In this document: in pieces, positions 44,308 to 53,817 of the stretch | Layout of the letters: every line of letters begins with the position of its first letter | How positions within the stretch are numbered: the first letter of the stretch is position 1 | From: Clostridium_AM tanneri | Lineage (GTDB): Bacteria; Bacillota; Clostridia; Clostridiales; Clostridiaceae | Reading direction: 5' to 3' | NCBI RefSeq assembly: GCF_033659955.1 | Contig: NZ_JARUJP010000019.1 | Location: forward strand, 1 to 64,000 | DNA length: 64,000 nucleotides | The notes under the pieces: model-generated | The model's database searches: none | What the model saw: only the letters and a program-made list of their open reading frames with translations | Told to the model about the DNA's origin: nothing | Translations under genes and position numbers: made by a program

Positions 44308-44856
44308 CTAATACTTAATTACATTTTGAAATACGACTTCACTATCATATGGATTACTATAGGTGTGACTGCCACTAGGCTTAAATCTTAATGCTGATGG
44401 AGCCGCAAGTTCAAAAGTTTGGTCCTCCAAAGTAAGCTTTAAGGTTCCTTTTGTTACCACAATATACTCTTCTACTGAGCTTTGATGTGGTGTAGAAACA
44501 TGCTCCGCACCTGGAAGTAACTTAATATAAAAATATTCAAATCCCGTCATTGGATCAAAAGGGAATACATCATATAGAATCATTTTTCCATCTGATTCAT
44601 ATACCGGTTCTATGTCCTCTATTGATATTGCTTCGTATTTATTATTTTGACTTCCTAACAACTCTGAAAAAGAAATACGCAAACCTGTGGAAATCTTCCA
44701 CAATATGGATATTGTAGGATTTGACTCTCCTCTTTCGATTTGGCCTAGCATTGCCTTACTTACCCCAGTTAGATTAGATGCCTCCTCTAAAGTCAACTCC
44801 CTTTCAAATCGCACTCTTTTTAAAACAGAGCCAATATTATATGTTGGATCCTTCAA
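44308..44856 (-). CDS. XRE-family regulator with cupin domain
   Basis: The 182-residue protein uses a TTG start at 44856, with AAAGG about ten bases upstream and no nearby ATG. Residues 9-63 are the helix-turn-helix (RFERELTLEEASNLTGVSKAMLGQIERGESNPTISILWKISTGL). Residues about 105-180 are a cupin (LLPGAEHVSTPHQSSVEEYIVVTKGTLKLTLEDQ, SHTYSNP). This PuuR-like arrangement usually senses an organic acid or amine. It lies between hutH and the GRE operon on the same strand, so it may control either one. Tandem repeats upstream suggest autoregulation. Confidence 0.88.
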   Translation of the reverse strand: MKDPTYNIGSVLKRVRFERELTLEEASNLTGVSKAMLGQIERGESNPTISILWKISTGLRISFSELLGSQNNKYEAISIEDIEPVYESDGKMILYDVFPFDPMTGFEYFYIKLLPGAEHVSTPHQSSVEEYIVVTKGTLKLTLEDQTFELAAPSALRFKPSGSHTYSNPYDSEVVFQNVIKY

Positions 44857-44893
44857 TTTATATCAACCTTTCCCTATGTATTGTCATTTTTTC

Positions 44894-44931
44894 ATTATAT
44901 ACATAATAACATATTATATACATAATAACAT
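44894..44931. repeat. Two perfect 19-bp tandem repeats before the XRE-cupin gene
   Basis: ATTATATACATAATAACAT occurs twice head to tail with no gap, ending 38 bases before the TTG start on its upstream side. Each contains the ATAACAT word found before the GRE gene. They are likely operator copies. Confidence 0.7.
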
Positions 44932-44986
44932 ATACTTTTCATAGAGAATAAATCCCACTCCATAAAGACTATGGAGTGGAATCTTG

Positions 44987-46510
44987 CTAAATTTCTATTT
45001 TAACTTTTCCTTCTACTGCCTTTAAAAGTTCACCATTCAGTAGAAGCTCCTCACATTTATCTAGTTCTTTATACATAACCGTATCTTCTTTAATAAAGCT
45101 TACCTTTGATCTTATTATTCTATAAGCTTCACTAGTCCCCTTGCCTAACATAAGTCCATCTCTAAAATCTATGGCCTGACATGCAGCCATAAGTTCTGTT
45201 GCCACTACTCTTGTCGCATTATTTACTATATCAAAGCTCTTTCTCGCAGCGATTGTCCCCATACTTACATGATCCTCTTGGTTAGCTGAGGATGGAATAG
45301 AATCTACAGATGCTGGATGAGCAAGAACCTTATTTTCTGATACTAATGAAGCTGCTGCGTATTGGGTTATCATAAAGCCAGAATTAAGACCGCCATTTTT
45401 CACTAGGAAAGGAGGTAAATCGTTTAGCTGATAATTTATTAATCTCTCTAGTCTTCTCTCTGAAATATTTGCAATTTCAGCTACCGCAATTCCTAAGAAA
45501 TCAAAGCTTAGTGCTACAGGCTGTCCATGGAAGTTTCCTCCAGATATTACATCCCCATTTTCAAAAACAATAGGGTTATCGGTAACAGAATTCATCTCTA
45601 TTTCTATCTTTTCTTTAACATAATTTACAGCATCTTTACTAGCTCCATGAACTTGAGGTACACATCTTAAAGTATAGGCATCCTGTGTTCTTATCTCTCC
45701 TTGATTAGTTACAAAAGTGCTGCCTTCTACTAGGTTAAGCATATTTTGGGCTGTATCTATTTGTCCCTTATGAGGCCTTACCTGATGAACCCTTGGATCA
45801 AAGGCAGTTCTTATTCCTCTTAAAGCTTCTAAGGTCATTGCAGCAGCAATATCACTAAGTTTTAAAAGATTCATACTTTTATATAAAGATATTGCTCCTA
45901 CTGCAGTCATTACTTGAGTGCCATTTATTAAGGCCAGACCTTCTTTAGCTACAAGCTCTACTAAGGATATTCCTGCCTTTTCCATAGCCTCTCTTCCCGA
46001 CATCATAACCCCTTCAAACTCTGCTTCTCCTTCACCAATCATAGGTAAAACCATATGTGAAAGAGGTGCCAAATCACCAGAAGCCCCTAAAGATCCTTTT
46101 TCAGGTATGGCAGGATGAACTCCTTTATTAATCATATCTATAAGTGTTTCCAAGGTACTTAACCTTATTCCTGAATATCCCTTAGATAAGTTGTTAGCCC
46201 TTAGAAGCATTATGGCTCTAGTTATTTCCTTTGGAAAACTCCTGCCTGTGCCGCAGGAATGTGACATTATTAGATTCCTCTGAAGAGTTTTGCACTGCTC
46301 ACCGGATATAGTTACATCTGAAAATTTTCCAAAGCCTGTAGTTATACCGTATACTATTTTACTGTTATCCACTATGTTATCTACTATCTCTCTTGCCTTT
46401 GTAACTCTTTCCTTAGCTTCCTCAGTAAGACATACTCTATATCCATTAGCGGCAACATTAATTAAATCCTCTATAGTAAGACTATTCCCCGTTAAGTTAA
46501 CAACATTCAT
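44987..46510 (-). CDS. hutH: Histidine ammonia-lyase
   Basis: The 507-residue protein starts behind GGGGGGAG. The MIO cofactor forms from Ala143-Ser144-Gly145 in GSLGASGDLAPL. YGITTGFGKF, RNLIMSHSCGTG, RANNLSKGYSG, SVTDNPIVF and SANQEDHVSMG are the family signatures. It deaminates histidine to urocanate without oxygen. It is the last gene of the operon ftcD-hutU-fchA-hutH, which yields glutamate and formimino-tetrahydrofolate. Full length for the family. Confidence 0.97.
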   Translation of the reverse strand: MNVVNLTGNSLTIEDLINVAANGYRVCLTEEAKERVTKAREIVDNIVDNSKIVYGITTGFGKFSDVTISGEQCKTLQRNLIMSHSCGTGRSFPKEITRAIMLLRANNLSKGYSGIRLSTLETLIDMINKGVHPAIPEKGSLGASGDLAPLSHMVLPMIGEGEAEFEGVMMSGREAMEKAGISLVELVAKEGLALINGTQVMTAVGAISLYKSMNLLKLSDIAAAMTLEALRGIRTAFDPRVHQVRPHKGQIDTAQNMLNLVEGSTFVTNQGEIRTQDAYTLRCVPQVHGASKDAVNYVKEKIEIEMNSVTDNPIVFENGDVISGGNFHGQPVALSFDFLGIAVAEIANISERRLERLINYQLNDLPPFLVKNGGLNSGFMITQYAAASLVSENKVLAHPASVDSIPSSANQEDHVSMGTIAARKSFDIVNNATRVVATELMAACQAIDFRDGLMLGKGTSEAYRIIRSKVSFIKEDTVMYKELDKCEELLLNGELLKAVEGKVKIEI

Positions 46511-46539
46511 AATTTCTCTCCCCCCAGTTATATGAAATG

Positions 46540-47178
46540 CTATGCTAATTTATCTTCTATAATCCCCATAATATCTTCTTTGACTTTTTTACTTTCTTTC
46601 AGTAAATTATTGCATCTATCCTTTAATTCTTTTTTACGTTCTTCATCCTTTAATCCTGTAATATTTATTTTTACATTTAATATAGCTCCCTCTACCGCTG
46701 TTTGCACTAAAGAAGCAGCAACTCCAGCGTCAGAAACTGCATTTTTATTTCCGTATTTTACTGCAGTATAAATGTAATCATAAAGTTTATAGGCTTTTTC
46801 TGCTACTTCTAAGGGAATCTCTAAAGATTCCTTGTTTCCTTGATTTATTTTTTCCTTTCTTGCCTTAGCCTCTTCCTCTGTATTTTTAGGCATTCTAAAG
46901 GCTTCCATTAAGGATAAGAAAGCATCCGTATCTCTCTCCATAAGATTTAAGAATTCCTCCTTATGGAACTGTACTTTCTCTAAGGATTCATCAATATTTT
47001 CTCTAAGTTTGTCTTCATATTCCATATATTCTTTCTTTCCTATTGTTAAGTTAAAAACCATAGCAGCCAGTGCACTAGCTAGCGAAGCAGAAAGGGCAGC
47101 AATACTCCCTCCACCTGGTGCTGGAGATTTAGAACCTAATTCATCAACAAAGCCTTTTAAAGTTAACTGTTGCAGCAT
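46540..47178 (-). CDS. fchA: Formiminotetrahydrofolate cyclodeaminase
   Basis: The 212-residue protein starts behind GGGGGG. LTLKGFVDELGSKSPAPGGGSIAALSASLASALAAMV is the FTCD_C (cyclodeaminase) signature; SDAGVAASLVQTAVEGAILNVKIN is the second conserved block. It releases ammonia from 5-formimino-THF to give 5,10-methenyl-THF, using the product of the upstream ftcD gene. It lies between hutU and hutH. Confidence 0.95.
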   Translation of the reverse strand: MLQQLTLKGFVDELGSKSPAPGGGSIAALSASLASALAAMVFNLTIGKKEYMEYEDKLRENIDESLEKVQFHKEEFLNLMERDTDAFLSLMEAFRMPKNTEEEAKARKEKINQGNKESLEIPLEVAEKAYKLYDYIYTAVKYGNKNAVSDAGVAASLVQTAVEGAILNVKINITGLKDEERKKELKDRCNNLLKESKKVKEDIMGIIEDKLA

Positions 47179-47197
47179 TATTATATCCCCCCGTTTT

Positions 47198-49222
47198 TTA
47201 TTTAAAATACTTAGAAACTGACTTTTTAACTAACTCCTCATCTGCTAAATAAGGTATTGTTACGTGATCTGTGCCTTTATTCGCCTTATTAAACTCTATT
47301 ACTGTTTCTATTGAGTGTTCATTTCTTGCCCAAGAACGTCTTGAAACTCCACCCATTACATCCCAAGTCATTGCAGATTTAATTATTTCATCTATTCTAC
47401 AGCTTCCATCTAAAACTAGTCCAAAGCCTCCGTTTATAGACTTGCCTATACCAACACCGCCGCCATTATGAAGGGCTACTAAACTCATCCCTCTAGCTGC
47501 GTTTCCTGCATAGCATTGAACAGCCATATCCGCCATTACATTACTTCCATCCTTAATATTAGATGTCTCTCTAAATGGAGAATCTGTTCCACTAACATCA
47601 TGGTGGTCACGTCCTAGCATTATAGGACCAACCTCTCCCTTTCTAACCATCTCATTAAACTTAAGTGCTATAGTAACTCTTCCTATAGCATCTTGATATA
47701 ATATTCTAGCCTGAGTTCCTACTACCATGTTATTTTTTTCTGCATCCCTTATCCAATTGTAATTATCTCTATCTTGATATCTTCTATCAGGATCTATACA
47801 ATCCATAGCAGCTCTATCAGTTTTAATTAAGTCTTCTCTTTTTCCACTTAAACATACCCATCTAAATGGTCCATAACCATAGTCAAATAGCTGAGGGCCC
47901 ATTATATCTTCTACATATGAAGGAAAAATAAATCCATCCTTTTCATCAATTCCATTTTTAGATATTTCTTTAACGCCAGCATCATATATGGCTTTCATAA
48001 AGGAGTTTCCGTAGTCGAAGAAATAAGTCCCTCTCTCAACTAAAGTCTTTATCATTTCAAAGTGACGTTTAAGTGTCTTATCTACTAATTTTCTAAAAGT
48101 TTCTCTATCCTCTGCTAGAAGCCTTGTTCTTTCTTCAAAGGTAATTTCACTTGGGCAGTATCCACCTTCATATGCATTGTGACAGGAAGTTTGATCTGAT
48201 AATAAATCTATTTTTATATTGTTATTAACTGCATACTCAAGAAGGTCCACTATATTTCCATGATATCCTATGGATATTGGCTCTTTTTTGCTTACATATT
48301 CTTTAGCAATCTTAAATATTTCCTCTAAATCAGAGGAAGCTTTACTAACCCAACCTTGCTCAAGTCTTGTTTTTATCCTTGATTCGTCTACTTCTGCAAT
48401 TATCCCTACACCTTTAGCTATTTCCATAGCTTTTGGCTGAGCACCACTCATTCCTCCAAGACCAGAACTTACAAAAATGTATCCGCTTAAATCACCATCA
48501 TTAGAAATACCCAGCTTCATTCTTCCAGCATTCAGCAGCGTATTGAAAGTACCATGAACTATCCCCTGAGGTCCTATATACATCCATCCTCCTGCTGTCA
48601 TTTGTCCGTAATTTGCTACGCCCATCTCTTCTGCTATTTCCCAATCCTTTAGATTGTCAAACATTCCAATCATTAATGCATTAGTTATTATTACTCTAGG
48701 TGCATTGGGATTAGATTTAAATAGTCCAAGAGGATGTCCTGATTCAATTACCAATGTCTGATCTTGAGTCATGACTTCTAAATATTTTTTTATTAGCCTA
48801 TACTGCATCCAGTTTTGACACACACTTCCTGTTTCACCATAGGTAACTAACTCGTAGGGATATAGTGCTACATCAAAGTCTAGATTGTTCTCTATCATAA
48901 CCTGAAAAGCCTTACCTTCTACGCATTTACCTTTATATTCATCTATAGGTTTTCCGTATATTCTTCCTTCTGGTCGGAATCTATACCCATATATTCTCCC
49001 TTTTGTTGTAAGCTCCTCTAAAAATTCTGGAATTATTTCTTCATGATATTTATCTGGAATATACCTTAATGCATTTTTTAACGCAATTTCTGTTTGTACT
49101 TTAGTTAAATTAAAGCCTCTATTTGGAGCTCTTCTTATTCCCTCTACAAAGGGTGGCATGTCAGGTAGTACTTCATCTAACTTTATTGTCATAGCCTCTC
49201 TGATATCTATATTATTAACCAT
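47198..49222 (-). CDS. hutU: Urocanate hydratase
   Basis: The 674-residue protein starts at ATG 49222 behind GGGGGAG; the frame runs 13 codons further but overlaps ftcD. Signatures are ESGHPLGLFKSNPNAPRVI, VANYGQMTAGGWMYIGPQG, GGMSGAQPKAMEIAKG (the Rossmann-like NAD site), DLLSDQTSCHNAYEGGYCP and MLGRDHHDVSGTDSPFRETSN. It hydrates urocanate to imidazolonepropionate with tightly bound NAD. The next enzyme, imidazolonepropionase (HutI), is not encoded in this window. Confidence 0.96.
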   Translation of the reverse strand: MVNNIDIREAMTIKLDEVLPDMPPFVEGIRRAPNRGFNLTKVQTEIALKNALRYIPDKYHEEIIPEFLEELTTKGRIYGYRFRPEGRIYGKPIDEYKGKCVEGKAFQVMIENNLDFDVALYPYELVTYGETGSVCQNWMQYRLIKKYLEVMTQDQTLVIESGHPLGLFKSNPNAPRVIITNALMIGMFDNLKDWEIAEEMGVANYGQMTAGGWMYIGPQGIVHGTFNTLLNAGRMKLGISNDGDLSGYIFVSSGLGGMSGAQPKAMEIAKGVGIIAEVDESRIKTRLEQGWVSKASSDLEEIFKIAKEYVSKKEPISIGYHGNIVDLLEYAVNNNIKIDLLSDQTSCHNAYEGGYCPSEITFEERTRLLAEDRETFRKLVDKTLKRHFEMIKTLVERGTYFFDYGNSFMKAIYDAGVKEISKNGIDEKDGFIFPSYVEDIMGPQLFDYGYGPFRWVCLSGKREDLIKTDRAAMDCIDPDRRYQDRDNYNWIRDAEKNNMVVGTQARILYQDAIGRVTIALKFNEMVRKGEVGPIMLGRDHHDVSGTDSPFRETSNIKDGSNVMADMAVQCYAGNAARGMSLVALHNGGGVGIGKSINGGFGLVLDGSCRIDEIIKSAMTWDVMGGVSRRSWARNEHSIETVIEFNKANKGTDHVTIPYLADEELVKKSVSKYFK

Positions 49223-49253
49223 CTTAACTCCCCCTAATTTAGATGTATTGAAT

Positions 49254-50150
49254 TTATTCACTTAGCCTTGCTTCTAAGACTTGGTTCATATCAAAGTTTT
49301 CAATTTGCAGATAGTACTCTGCACAATCTATTAAAGCCTTCATTGGTACTAATCCAATAACCTCTGCACCTACCACTGGAACGCCATACCTTTTAGCTTC
49401 CATTTTCACCATCTCCTGCGCAGTATAGATAGCTGTTTTCTCATAGTTCACAAGATTTATAGAAACTTGAGCTATGTTTCTTTCAGTTAGCATTACACCT
49501 ACTGCTTTAGCGTATCTTAGTCCTCCACCGATATGTCTTATTTTCTTAGCGATAGCATTTGCTATTTCTAAATTATCTGTGCCCAAGTTTACATTGTAAG
49601 CAATTAGTGGAAATCTTGCTCCTATAACAGTTGCTCCGCTTTTCCTATTCATTTCACATGGTCCAAAATCCGGTTTCCATTCCGGATCTTTTATTTTTTC
49701 AAAAAATCCCTCATATTGTCCTTTTCTTATATTGGCTAAATTTTGTCTTTCTGGTGATGAAGCAGCATCTTCATATAAATAAACAGGTATATTTAGCTCT
49801 TCTCCAACTTTTTTTCCTAAGTCCCTTGCCATTTGAACACATTCTTCAGTAGTTATGTCCTTAATAGGGATAAATGGAACTACGTCTGTAGCACCCATTC
49901 TTGGATGAGCCCCTTGATGCTTGCTCATATCTATAAGCTCTGATGCTCTTTTAATAAGTTTATAGGCAGCTTCTCTTGTTTCTTCTGGTGAGCCAACAAA
50001 GGTGACAACTGTTCTGTTATGATCTTTATCTGATGAATAGTCGAGAAGCTTTACTCCTTCAGTTCTCCTAACCTCATCTATAATAGTTTCTATTATTTCT
50101 TTGTTCCTTCCTTCACTAAAGTTTGGAACGCATTCTACTAATTTTGCCAT
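49254..50150 (-). CDS. ftcD: Glutamate formimidoyltransferase
   Basis: The 298-residue protein starts behind GAGGAGG. AKLVECVPNFSEGRNKEIIETI opens the FTCD_N domain; DKDHNRTVVTFVGSPE, DMSKHQGAHPRMGATDVVPFIP and VNLGTDNLEIANAIAKKIRHIGGGLRY follow. It moves the formimino group from N-formimino-L-glutamate to tetrahydrofolate. It is the stand-alone transferase that pairs with the separate cyclodeaminase, and first gene of the hut operon. No close promoter was assigned. Confidence 0.95.
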   Translation of the reverse strand: MAKLVECVPNFSEGRNKEIIETIIDEVRRTEGVKLLDYSSDKDHNRTVVTFVGSPEETREAAYKLIKRASELIDMSKHQGAHPRMGATDVVPFIPIKDITTEECVQMARDLGKKVGEELNIPVYLYEDAASSPERQNLANIRKGQYEGFFEKIKDPEWKPDFGPCEMNRKSGATVIGARFPLIAYNVNLGTDNLEIANAIAKKIRHIGGGLRYAKAVGVMLTERNIAQVSINLVNYEKTAIYTAQEMVKMEAKRYGVPVVGAEVIGLVPMKALIDCAEYYLQIENFDMNQVLEARLSE

Positions 50151-50207
50151 TTCAATTCCTCCTCAGTAAGTCTTTTTCTATATTGTATCTCTTATACATC
50201 TCCAAAA

Positions 50208-50255
50208 CGTCTACAGGAGTTTTAAAATCTTAAAATTTTAAAACTCCTGTAGACG
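50208..50255 (-). terminator. Strong terminator of the BTAD activator gene
   Basis: A perfect 21-bp stem with a 6-nt loop (CGTCTACAGGAG... and its complement) is followed by TTTTGG on the minus strand. It lies just after the stop at 50273 and before the hut operon. Confidence 0.9.
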
Positions 50256-50272
50256 AGAGGATGGTATTTAAT

Positions 50273-53200
50273 TTATAGTCTTTCTATAATATCAATCTGG
50301 TGTTCTTCTCCTGCTTCTTTTAAGTACTTTATTCCCCTTCTGAGGTATACATCAATGTTATCATCTAATTCTCTTTCAAATACCCTTTTTAAGTTCATAT
50401 CATTTTCCATACTAAGCTTTATCTCTGCCTTTACTCGATAGACGGTACCTATTTCCTTTGGATTTTTTAGTGTCATAGAATTTATATCTGCATTTTTTAA
50501 ATACTTCAAACCCTCTGTAAAATTTCCTTCTTTAATTAAAATTAGTGCCATAAAAGCCTCTGCTATAGATCTACCCCAAGTAAAATCAAACTGCTTATAA
50601 TTATTAAGAGCATTTTCAAAATAATTTTTTGCCATTTTGTAATCATTAATATAAAATGCTGTTTCCCCTGCATTTGCATAAAATAAAGCAAGACTAGTCC
50701 ACACATTTTTCTCTTCACATATTTTAATTGCCTTATTATAAAAATTTAATGCCTCTGAGAATCTTTTCGTTTTCTTTCTTATATCTCCGATGTAATTGTA
50801 ACAAGCAGCTATGCTTAAAGCATATTGGTGAGAAGTGTTTCTTGTACTGCTTAATGTATCAATAGAGTTTTCAAATAATATTTCTGCTTCCTCGTTTTCT
50901 CCCAGCATTTTTTTATACAAGCCCTTAAATCTTAACAAAATTCCTATTTCCTTTTTATAGTTATATTCTTCTGATGTTTGTAACCCTCTATTTATATACA
51001 TTATCATTTCATCTGTTTTATTTGTTTGAATGCAGTAAAAAATCATTTGTTTATATCCTTCAATAATATATTCACTACAATTAATTTCGCTGGCTTTAAT
51101 AATCATGTCTTCAATATTCTTTATACCTTCTTCATAATCACCTTTTCTTATTAAATATCTCCCCTTTATATGAAGTAGGCATATTTCAAACCTTAATATC
51201 TGGATACTGTCTCCTTCTTCCTTCCTTACCTTGTCTAGAAGGCTTTCAATTTCTGCTATGCTTTCTATAGTTTTACTCTCGCTAAAATATAATTTGTCAC
51301 AGTACTTATTCTCAAAATAAATTACCGGAAATAATTCATGGCTAAAATTAAGATAGGTGCTCAGAACTTTAATTTTGTATTTAAGAACAGAAGTATAATT
51401 ATTTGCATTTTCAAAGTGATATATTAACTTATAACAAGTGTTAATGTCTCCTATATTATTTTTAAGTGTCCTTTCGAGAATTTGTCCTACCCTATTATGA
51501 AGTATCTTTTTCTTAGCCTGTGATAAACTCATGTACTGAAACTCTCTCAACTTTTGATGAGTAAACTTAAAACATATATTATTATTTGTAACTGTCTCCT
51601 TTAGAATAAATTTCCCTTCAAGTCCCTCTATTATCTCCATGATTTGAAGTTCATCCTTCTGGAGTAATTCTTTGATAATAAACATAGGTACCTCATCATG
51701 AAATAATGACGCTATTTCCACTATCTTTTTTTCACTATCAGATATATCCATGAATCTGCTTTTTAAAACATCCTTCATATGAGATGTCATTATGTTTATA
51801 TTATTTTTTGATCTTATAATATTTAGATACTCTGTAATGAAAAATGTGTTTCCTTCCGTTTCTATATATATTTTATTTAGCATTTCTTTAGTTAATTTAT
51901 GCGCCTTAAGAGCTTGATTGATGAAGCACTCAGTTTCTGAAGTATTAAATCTTAAAAGTTCTGCAATCTGGATTTTATCATACTTCCTTGTAGAAGCTAG
52001 AAATCTATCTATGTATGGATTAAACTCGTTCCTGCAAGTAATTAGAAACATTATATTATTTTGTTCACAATGTAATATACAACTTGTTAACAATGACATA
52101 CTAGAAGAGTCCATCCACTGAATATCTTCAAAAACTATTAGGATTTTTTTACTAGTTGTTATTCTTTTAAGCATGTCCGTTAAAATATTTTCTATCACGT
52201 CATACTTCAGCATATCTATAGTAGACTCTAGTTTTACATTTTCAGCATAGCTATCACTACCTGCTTCAGGTATTAATTCATTTATTACATTCTCTATAAT
52301 AGAAGGAACCTTAATTTTGTTATTGTGAATAATCCTTGCTAAATAGAAAACAACGTTTCTCCAAGGCTTCAATGGATATTCATTTTCAAATTGATAACAA
52401 TTTGTTTCTAGAACATAAACCTTATCCTTATCTACTTGTTCTAAAAACTTATTTTTAAGACTTGTCTTTCCAATGCCCATCTCACCTCTTATTAAAATAG
52501 ACTTGGAATCTCTATTACCCATAAAACTATGGTAGTTACTTTCCATAATTCTTAATTCAGTGTGTCTTCCATAAAAAAAATCTCCACTTTTTTCTACCGC
52601 TTGTCTTTCACTTATTAAATCTAGTACTTCTTTAAAAACCTTTTTTGTTTCTATCTCAGGAGTAATGGACAATTCTTTATTCAATATATCAGTAAGTTCA
52701 TTGTAAACCTTTATTGCATTATTTACTTTTCCCTGATTCTTGTAGCACTGAATTAGTTGTCTATATGCATCTTCATTAAACTCATCAGCTTTTATTAATA
52801 ACTTGCAATATTTCTCTACCTTTTCATAATTCTTATTTTTACTCTCAATTAGTATTTGTTCATAAAGTCTTTTTAAATATATTCCTTCTAGTTCTACTCT
52901 AGTTTCATAAACCCATTGTTGAAAATTATCCGCATCTTTCAAAATAAATCCTTTTAAAAATTCTCCAGGGTATAAGCTTATTTCATTTTTATTATTGATA
53001 AAGTTATCCATGTCAGTTTCAATTATTATACTAGTGCTTAATGTGATCGTTGACTTGTTTACAAAGCTTATTACCTCATGTTCAGCAAAAGACTTTTTTA
53101 ACTTGTATATTGCATTTCTCAAATTTTTCCTTGCAATATTATCCTCCATATCTGGCCATAAAAGCACCGATAATTCTTCTCTTGTAGCCTGCTTTTTTGT

Positions 53201-53308
53201 CACTATATAAGAAAACAATGCTTGGACCTTGTTGTATGGAAATAAAATAGTTTTTCCATTTAAGCTAGTAGTAAAGTTACCTAGTAATTTTACATAGATA
53301 TAGTCCAT
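50273..53308 (-). CDS. Large BTAD/AAA-ATPase/TPR transcriptional activator
   Basis: The 1011-residue protein starts behind GAAGAGG. Residues 1-95 form an OmpR-like winged helix (TREELSVLLWPDMEDNIARKNLRNAIYKLKK). Residues ~100-245 are the bacterial transcriptional activation domain (KNYEKVEKYCKLLIKADEFNEDAYRQLIQ). An NTPase follows with Walker A RGEMGIGKTSLKNKF and Walker B ILIVFEDIQWMDSSS. From ~640 on are TPR-like repeats (ALSIAACYNYIGDIRKKTKRFSEALNFYNKA). The layout resembles LuxR/MalT-type and SARP activators that need ATP and an inducer. It lies directly upstream of ftcD, same strand, so it may activate hut; the strong terminator gives it a separate transcript. Confidence 0.9.
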   Translation of the reverse strand: MDYIYVKLLGNFTTSLNGKTILFPYNKVQALFSYIVTKKQATREELSVLLWPDMEDNIARKNLRNAIYKLKKSFAEHEVISFVNKSTITLSTSIIIETDMDNFINNKNEISLYPGEFLKGFILKDADNFQQWVYETRVELEGIYLKRLYEQILIESKNKNYEKVEKYCKLLIKADEFNEDAYRQLIQCYKNQGKVNNAIKVYNELTDILNKELSITPEIETKKVFKEVLDLISERQAVEKSGDFFYGRHTELRIMESNYHSFMGNRDSKSILIRGEMGIGKTSLKNKFLEQVDKDKVYVLETNCYQFENEYPLKPWRNVVFYLARIIHNNKIKVPSIIENVINELIPEAGSDSYAENVKLESTIDMLKYDVIENILTDMLKRITTSKKILIVFEDIQWMDSSSMSLLTSCILHCEQNNIMFLITCRNEFNPYIDRFLASTRKYDKIQIAELLRFNTSETECFINQALKAHKLTKEMLNKIYIETEGNTFFITEYLNIIRSKNNINIMTSHMKDVLKSRFMDISDSEKKIVEIASLFHDEVPMFIIKELLQKDELQIMEIIEGLEGKFILKETVTNNNICFKFTHQKLREFQYMSLSQAKKKILHNRVGQILERTLKNNIGDINTCYKLIYHFENANNYTSVLKYKIKVLSTYLNFSHELFPVIYFENKYCDKLYFSESKTIESIAEIESLLDKVRKEEGDSIQILRFEICLLHIKGRYLIRKGDYEEGIKNIEDMIIKASEINCSEYIIEGYKQMIFYCIQTNKTDEMIMYINRGLQTSEEYNYKKEIGILLRFKGLYKKMLGENEEAEILFENSIDTLSSTRNTSHQYALSIAACYNYIGDIRKKTKRFSEALNFYNKAIKICEEKNVWTSLALFYANAGETAFYINDYKMAKNYFENALNNYKQFDFTWGRSIAEAFMALILIKEGNFTEGLKYLKNADINSMTLKNPKEIGTVYRVKAEIKLSMENDMNLKRVFERELDDNIDVYLRRGIKYLKEAGEEHQIDIIERL

Positions 53309-53420
53309 ATTGACACCTCTTCAAGTCTATAAATATTATTTTTAGTAACTGTTTTTATTTTAGTATATTATTGGGAATTTTTCAAATTGCCAAAATATTT
53401 CTTCCTAAACTATTCACTGG

Positions 53421-53554
53421 TTATAGACTTGAAGCGCAAAAAATTCTTTTTAAATATCTATAAGTTGTTCCTAAAAATTGATCAATTTCCTTGAATGATA
53501 AGTTCAAAATTATATAGTTTTTATCTGTTATGTACTCAACTAAGTTCTTTCCAT
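53421..53554 (-). pseudogene. Crp/Fnr-family regulator remnant
   Basis: An ATG at 53554 behind AAGGAGG is followed at once by a stop, but another frame reads NLVEYITDKNYIILNLSFKE, IDQFLGTTYRYLKRIF and a stop at 53421. LSFKEIDQFLGTTYRYLKR matches the recognition-helix region of Crp/Fnr regulators (LSYKEIADFLGTTYRHLxR). The start and tail survive, while most of the gene between has been lost. Naming rests on this motif alone. Confidence 0.65.
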
Positions 53555-53568
53555 AAATCCTCCTTAAC

Positions 53569-53582
53569 AGGACATATGTCCT
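53569..53582. promoter_or_regulatory. AGGACATATGTCCT palindrome
   Basis: A perfect 14-bp palindrome lies about 10 bases upstream of the ribosome site of the Crp/Fnr remnant. It could be its operator; it would now serve no intact gene on that strand. Confidence 0.4.
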
Positions 53583-53817
53583 ATCGAAATTCATATCAAT
53601 ATGGTAACTTATCTATTAGGTAATGTAAAACATAGGAAGGATTTATATATGTGTTATGCCTTGCTTTATAGGACTTATAATCAATAGCAAAGCTGATAAT
53701 AAATATAAACAACAAAATCTTAAATTATGTGAGATTACTTAACAGTTTTCAATTATTCAGTGAATCAAGATTTTATATGTTATAATAAAAAAATCAACTA
53801 TACTAGGGGGAATTACC

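Larger units (their letters stand above)
53309..53817. other. Gene-free stretch upstream of the BTAD gene and HAD gene
   Basis: About 510 bases hold the BTAD promoter region, the Crp/Fnr remnant (53421-53554), a palindrome (53569-53582) and the HAD gene leader. Nothing further was recognised. Confidence 0.5.
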
